A stretch of DNA of 8,169 nt from an uncultured Alphaproteobacteria bacterium (GTDB lineage Bacteria > Pseudomonadota > Alphaproteobacteria > RF32 > CAG-239), in NCBI GenBank assembly GCA_949542085.1, contig CATGXW010000023.1, positions 1 to 8,169 on the forward strand. The letters are read 5' to 3'. Made by a program: the position numbers and the translations under genes. This document shows positions 6,257 through 8,169 of this stretch, in pieces; position 1 is the stretch's first letter; each line of letters opens with the position of its first letter. The notes below the pieces were generated by a model, which searched no databases, was not told the origin of the DNA, and was given only the letters and a program-made list of their open reading frames with translations.

Positions 6257-6280
6257 AAAAAAACGCTCCCGAAGGAGCGT
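6257..6280 (-). terminator. UUCG-loop terminator, best read on the minus strand
   Basis: ACGCTCC (6263-6269) pairs with GGAGCGT (6274-6280). On the minus strand the loop is TTCG closed by C-G, the very stable cUUCGg form, and the stem is followed by seven T residues (A-run 6257-6263 on +). On the + strand only ATTTT follows, so it ends tatC transcripts less convincingly. The minus orientation implies a minus-strand transcript arriving from the tRNA-like region 6290-6422. Confidence 0.8.
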
Positions 6281-6289
6281 ATTTTAAAA

Positions 6290-6404
6290 TGGTGCCAACA
6301 GAAAGACTGTCCTCGACAATGCGTTGCATTGCTCGTTCCTCGTCGCTCATAGCGCTTTGCGCTACCGGTGTCTTTCGCCACCTTTTGCTTGTAGTCGAAC
6401 TCCC
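6290..6404 (-). pseudogene. Relic of the tRNA-Thr 3' end (positions 49-76), interrupted
   Basis: TGGTGCCAACAGAAAGACT (6290-6308) matches the functional tRNA-Thr 3' end at 6472-6490 in 18 of 19 bases. TCGAACTCCC (6395-6404) matches the adjoining T-arm at 6490-6499 in 10 of 10. Removing the 86 nt between them rebuilds tRNA positions 49-76 with one mismatch. The 5' two-thirds of the tRNA is absent, so this cannot be a working tRNA. It could come from an integrase attachment site or a partial duplication. Confidence 0.6.
6309..6394. other. 86-nt hairpin-rich insert in the tRNA relic
   Basis: This segment splits the tRNA-Thr relic between T-loop positions 58 and 59, with one T repeated at the junction. 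It is richer in G and C than its surroundings and holds three clear short hairpins (6317-6331, 6351-6363, 6367-6382), the last with a GNRA-type GAAA loop on the minus strand. It has no credible coding potential. It resembles a small palindromic mobile repeat of the kind known as Rickettsia palindromic elements in form only; no family match is claimed. Confidence 0.4.
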
Positions 6405-6420
6405 TTTCTCGGGAGTTCGA
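6395..6420. repeat. Palindrome made from the tRNA T-arm
   Basis: TCGAACTCCC (6395-6404) and GGGAGTTCGA (6411-6420) form a perfect 10-bp stem around 6 nt. The right arm extends to a 13-base match with the tRNA-Thr T-arm region (TCGGGAGTTCGAG, 6409-6421) but in the opposite orientation to the functional gene. The T-arm is therefore present in both directions here. Confidence 0.6.
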
Positions 6421-6434
6421 GCACCTAATTTATA

Positions 6435-6474
6435 CCACTAAAAAATCCCCCGTAAACGGAGGATTTTTTAGTGG
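6435..6474 (-). terminator. Terminator of tRNA-Thr
   Basis: CCACTAAAAAATCC (6435-6448) and GGATTTTTTAGTGG (6461-6474) pair perfectly. Inside, CCG/CGG (6450-6452, 6457-6459) extends the stem around TAAA. The single C-A mismatch on the + strand (6449/6460) becomes a G-U pair on the minus strand, so the minus RNA forms an unbroken 18-bp stem with a T-run at 6440-6445. It begins in the CCA of the tRNA, so the mature 3' end must be freed from this hairpin by processing. Confidence 0.85.
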
Positions 6475-6547
6475 TGCCAACAGAGAGACTCGAACTCCCG
6501 ACCCACTGATTACAAATCAGTAGCTCTACCAACTGAGCTATGTTGGC
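6472..6547 (-). tRNA. tRNA-Thr, anticodon TGT, with encoded CCA
   Basis: A 76-nt cloverleaf on the minus strand. The acceptor stem GCCAACA/TGTTGGC has seven pairs, and the D-arm is GCTC/GAGC with loop AGTTGGTA. The anticodon stem ACTGA/TCAGT holds the loop TTTGTAA, with TGT at 6514-6512, so it reads ACN-family threonine codons, chiefly ACA. The variable region is 5 nt, the T-arm GGGAG/CTCTC has one G-U pair, and the T-loop is TTCGAGT. Discriminator A and CCA are encoded (CCA at 6474-6472). All conserved positions are present, so it should be functional. It has its own promoter and terminator, and a broken copy of its 3' end lies 182 nt downstream. Confidence 0.97.
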
Positions 6548-6559
6548 ACGACTGAAACT

Positions 6560-6588
6560 TATATAAACAACACAAACAATCTTGTCAA
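6560..6588 (-). promoter_or_regulatory. Strong sigma-70 promoter of tRNA-Thr
   Basis: On the minus strand, TTGACA (6583-6588, perfect) and TATATA (6560-6565) are 17 nt apart. The transcript would start about 6 nt before the tRNA 5' end, leaving a short leader for RNase P. It lies just after the stop codon of the upstream gene, so the tRNA is its own unit. Confidence 0.8.
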
Positions 6589-6599
6589 TATAAAATTTT

Positions 6600-7112
6600 C
6601 TATTTTCGAACAGAATTGTTTCTTTTTACATCAATACCCTGCATTTGCCTTAAATATTCCAACAATGCCGCCGAAAAATTTTTGCCAGATTTTGTAAACA
6701 CAACATCCTCTTCCCCATTTTTTCGATAACATTTTATCTGAAGTTCAGTCAACTCCCCATTATTCAGTTTTTCAACGAACGTTTCCATAAAAACAGATTT
6801 ACTTTCAAACAAATCTGTGTACCGACCGGAATATGCTGCTTTTTGAAAGAACCAACCACGGGAAGAATTCGTCAGCCGCCCCAACTCAAAACGAACAACT
6901 TCCTGAACTTTTACCATTGCAAAAGGGGACGACGTTATCAAATTGCTATAAAACAACTCATAGCCGTTTCTATCAATCAAATGCAACTTGTTCACACAAG
7001 AACTGTTAAAATCAATCTTTGCCGATAACAAACGATTCAAAGAACCTCCTTTTGCCTTATGAACCGAAAAAGCGCAAAGAATCAAACAAGCAACGACAAA
7101 TATTTTTCTCAT
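6600..7112 (-). CDS. Exported protein of unknown function
   Basis: I do not recognise this 170-aa protein. It begins MRKIFVVACLILCAFSV, a typical Sec signal peptide with likely cleavage around residues 20-22 (AKG), so the mature protein is probably periplasmic. Two cysteines remain in the mature part: one in NSSCVNKLH (39) and one in LQIKCYRK (127). They may form a disulfide. The rest alternates short strands and amphipathic helices (for example MVKVQEVVRFELGRL and SAALLEYLRQMQ), ending in a basic tail. The frame can be extended to GTG at 7133, but the signal peptide favours ATG 7112. No good Shine-Dalgarno is seen for either; GGAA abuts the ATG. It lies 8 nt after the stop of a 45-codon ORF (7121-7258) and may be translated by coupling. 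The stop is TAG. Confidence 0.7.
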   Translation of the reverse strand: MRKIFVVACLILCAFSVHKAKGGSLNRLLSAKIDFNSSCVNKLHLIDRNGYELFYSNLITSSPFAMVKVQEVVRFELGRLTNSSRGWFFQKAAYSGRYTDLFESKSVFMETFVEKLNNGELTELQIKCYRKNGEEDVVFTKSGKNFSAALLEYLRQMQGIDVKRNNSVRK

Positions 7113-7120
7113 TTCCAACA

Positions 7121-7258
7121 CTAACTGTTCCACAATATTGTTACCGGCGTCTGTAAAACATATTGTTTTTCATTTTCATTAAAAAACAATTGAATATTCA
7201 TCGGAAAATTCAATTTTCCCTGCTCATCAGCCAACGAAACAGAATAATCACTATTCAT
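7121..7258 (-). CDS. Small ORF, 45 aa, unknown
   Basis: This short reading frame fills most of the gap between the oxidoreductase and the exported protein. ATG at 7256-7258 encodes 45 residues beginning MNSDYSVSLADEQGKLNF and ending TPVTILWNS before TAG. The composition is protein-like (alternating hydrophobic and charged residues, no low-complexity run). The same frame stays open upstream for 22 more codons (including KRIHFVEGERELFWRI) back to the TAG that ends the oxidoreductase, but contains no start codon there. It could be a real small protein, or the C-terminal remnant of a larger gene. Its ATG overlaps the TGA of another tiny ORF (ATGA), and its stop is 8 nt before the next start. No strong Shine-Dalgarno is visible. 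Confidence 0.35.
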   Translation of the reverse strand: MNSDYSVSLADEQGKLNFPMNIQLFFNENEKQYVLQTPVTILWNS

Positions 7259-7323
7259 AATCCGCCAAAAAAGCTCCCGTTCTCCCTCAACAAAATGAAT
7301 TCTTTTTGAATAGATGGCCCCAT
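7255..7323 (-). CDS. Very small ORF, 22 aa, possible leader or remnant
   Basis: ATG at 7321-7323 lies 1 nt after the oxidoreductase stop codon and opens a 22-codon frame ending TGA, which overlaps the next ATG by four bases (ATGA). A weak GGA (7328-7330) precedes it. The spacing suggests coupling, but the peptide is too short to judge. The alternative is that the region 7121-7324 is one decayed gene with a frameshift. Confidence 0.2.
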   Translation of the reverse strand: MGPSIQKEFILLRENGSFFGGL

Positions 7324-7324
7324 G

Positions 7325-8169
7325 CTATCCAACTTTCAAACAAATATTATTTTGCGGCTTACTTTGCTCTGTATCTCGCCCTCGCAACAAAGCATCCAGC
7401 TTGTCTCCGGCGCGTTTTCCCGAAGCAATCGCCTCAACCACCGTTGAACTGCCGCTAACACAATCTCCGGCATAAACGATTTTTTCATGCTGAATCGGTT
7501 CATTGGCCCGACTGCCGACAGCCATAACCACATATCTGAAATCCGGCCGCTGAATTCTGGTATTCGGAATATCTTCCAAACGCCCCTCTTCGTTAAAACG
7601 GGTTTTAACCGTTTCCGCCGCCAAACCGTTTTCATTTTTAGTAATGGCGCAAACTCTGGTCATTGTCGTAATGTCCACTTCATTTTCGAGCAGCATTTCT
7701 CTTTCGCTGCCGCTGATTTTCATATCCGAAAAACGTCGGCGCACAAACATCTCCACATGTTTAGCCCCATTCTTTCTCGCCGTAAACGCACAATCAGCCG
7801 CCACCGCACCACCGCCGATAATCGCCACATTTCCTTCCGTCACATATTTTTCCGGCATTTTCAGATAATCCATATAATTGAGGCAAAATTCCTCACCCTC
7901 AATGCCCATACCGACGCAATTCGGCTCGCCGACCGCGGCAACCACACCGTCATACCCGTTTTCCAACAAAGATAACGAATTTTCAACCGGCGTTTTAAGT
8001 TTCAAATCAATATCGCCGATATTTTTGATAAAATTCCAATCAGCATCAATCACCTCATGCGGCAAACGTTCCTCAGGAATCATATTCATCGCACCGCCGA
8101 TTCGCCGATCTGCTTCAAATAACGTCACACTATATCCGCGTCCCGCCAATACGGCCGCGGCCGCAATCC
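7325..8169 (-). CDS. GltD/PreT-type FAD-NAD(P) oxidoreductase, 5' truncated by window end
   Basis: The frame is open to the window edge. The visible start of the chain, IAAAAVLAGRGYSVTLFE, lacks the FAD GxGxxG that must lie just outside. The fragment follows the glutamate-synthase small-subunit / PreT group of two-dinucleotide-fold flavoproteins, which move electrons between NAD(P)H and partner domains. GGAMNMIPEERLP is the usual region after the FAD fold. IIGGGAVAADCAFTARKNGA is the NAD(P)-binding fold, VVMAVGSRANEP is the strand before the second FAD contact, and VYAGDCVSGSSTVVEAIASGKRAG is the GD motif that closes the FAD site. The N-terminal part that would hold any [4Fe-4S] motifs is missing, so the exact member (GltD, PreT or a fused oxidoreductase) cannot be decided. 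The C terminus has a 22-residue polar tail beyond the usual end. The stop is TAG. Confidence 0.85.
   Translation of the reverse strand, partial: IAAAAVLAGRGYSVTLFEADRRIGGAMNMIPEERLPHEVIDADWNFIKNIGDIDLKLKTPVENSLSLLENGYDGVVAAVGEPNCVGMGIEGEEFCLNYMDYLKMPEKYVTEGNVAIIGGGAVAADCAFTARKNGAKHVEMFVRRRFSDMKISGSEREMLLENEVDITTMTRVCAITKNENGLAAETVKTRFNEEGRLEDIPNTRIQRPDFRYVVMAVGSRANEPIQHEKIVYAGDCVSGSSTVVEAIASGKRAGDKLDALLRGRDTEQSKPQNNICLKVG

Larger units (their letters stand above)
6257..6422 (-). ncRNA. Candidate structured small RNA (speculative)
   Basis: Between the tRNA-Thr terminator and the UUCG terminator lies a hairpin-rich minus-strand segment. A promoter-like pair, TTTACG (6451-6456) and TATAAA (6429-6434) with 16-nt spacing, would start RNA near 6422. 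Hairpins include a 10-bp stem 6395-6404/6411-6420, GGTG/CACC with a GAAA loop (6367-6382), AGCGC/GCGCT (6351-6363) and CAATGC/GCATTG (6317-6331). The promoter overlaps the tRNA terminator, and no known RNA family is recognised. It may equally be a relic repeat that is never expressed. Confidence 0.25.

Noticed and set aside
6190..6381. 63-codon minus-strand frame overlapping the end of tatC and the structured insert
   Set aside because: It crosses a terminator hairpin and the tatC C-terminus, and its codons come from palindromic DNA. It is not a credible protein.
6290..6434. Two-piece (permuted) tmRNA, as found in alphaproteobacteria
   Set aside because: The acceptor sequence is that of tRNA-Thr, not the tmRNA type, and no tag reading frame ending in an AA-rich degradation signal is present.
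7487..7975. 162-codon + strand frame opposite the oxidoreductase
   Set aside because: The minus strand encodes clear FAD/NAD(P) motifs throughout. The + frame is a shadow rich in His, Arg and Phe.
1..8169. CRISPR arrays, insertion sequences, integrase or phage genes
   Set aside because: No regularly spaced repeats, transposase or integrase motifs, or long terminal inverted repeats were seen. The only mobile-element hint is the small tRNA-associated insert.

Overview
The window looks like a stretch of chromosome from a low-to-moderate GC alphaproteobacterium, possibly an anaerobic or host-associated one. This is inference. It rests on the prmA-aminopeptidase P neighbourhood, the 560-residue three-domain form of aminopeptidase P, and a quinol-linked polyferredoxin operon. 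No rRNA or other taxonomic marker is present. Almost all of the window is coding and is packed into short operons on both strands.

Left part (1-2850, + strand): the 3' end of prmA (ribosomal protein L11 methyltransferase), then a complete aminopeptidase P gene 3 nt later. A terminator-like hairpin follows whose 3' arm also carries the Shine-Dalgarno of the next gene, a secreted 150-aa thioredoxin-fold protein with a CxxC motif. A cold-shock protein gene with its own promoter-like sequence comes next. A long bidirectional terminator separates it from a convergent gene for a YbhN/MprF-type membrane protein (minus strand, 2849-3862).

Centre (3863-6280): a divergent promoter region, then a three-gene + strand operon. 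Its first gene is a NapH-NapG-like fusion: a four-helix quinol-oxidase-type membrane part with two cytoplasmic [4Fe-4S] motifs, an internal twin-arginine motif on a fifth helix, and four further [4Fe-4S] motifs in NapG-like order. tatA and tatC follow directly, with a Shine-Dalgarno touching the stop codon and a 1-nt overlap; no tatB is present. The layout suggests that a two-component Tat translocase is made together with a membrane ferredoxin that needs it. This is the most interesting biology in the window.

Right part (6281-8169, mainly minus strand): a tRNA-Thr(TGT) gene with a strong promoter and terminator. Beyond its terminator is a copy of the tRNA 3' end (positions 49-76), interrupted in the T-loop by an 86-nt hairpin-rich insert and followed by its own UUCG-loop terminator. 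Upstream of the tRNA lie an unrecognised exported protein of 170 aa, two tiny overlapping ORFs in a previously gene-free gap, and the 3' part of a GltD/PreT-type FAD-NAD(P) oxidoreductase that runs off the window edge.
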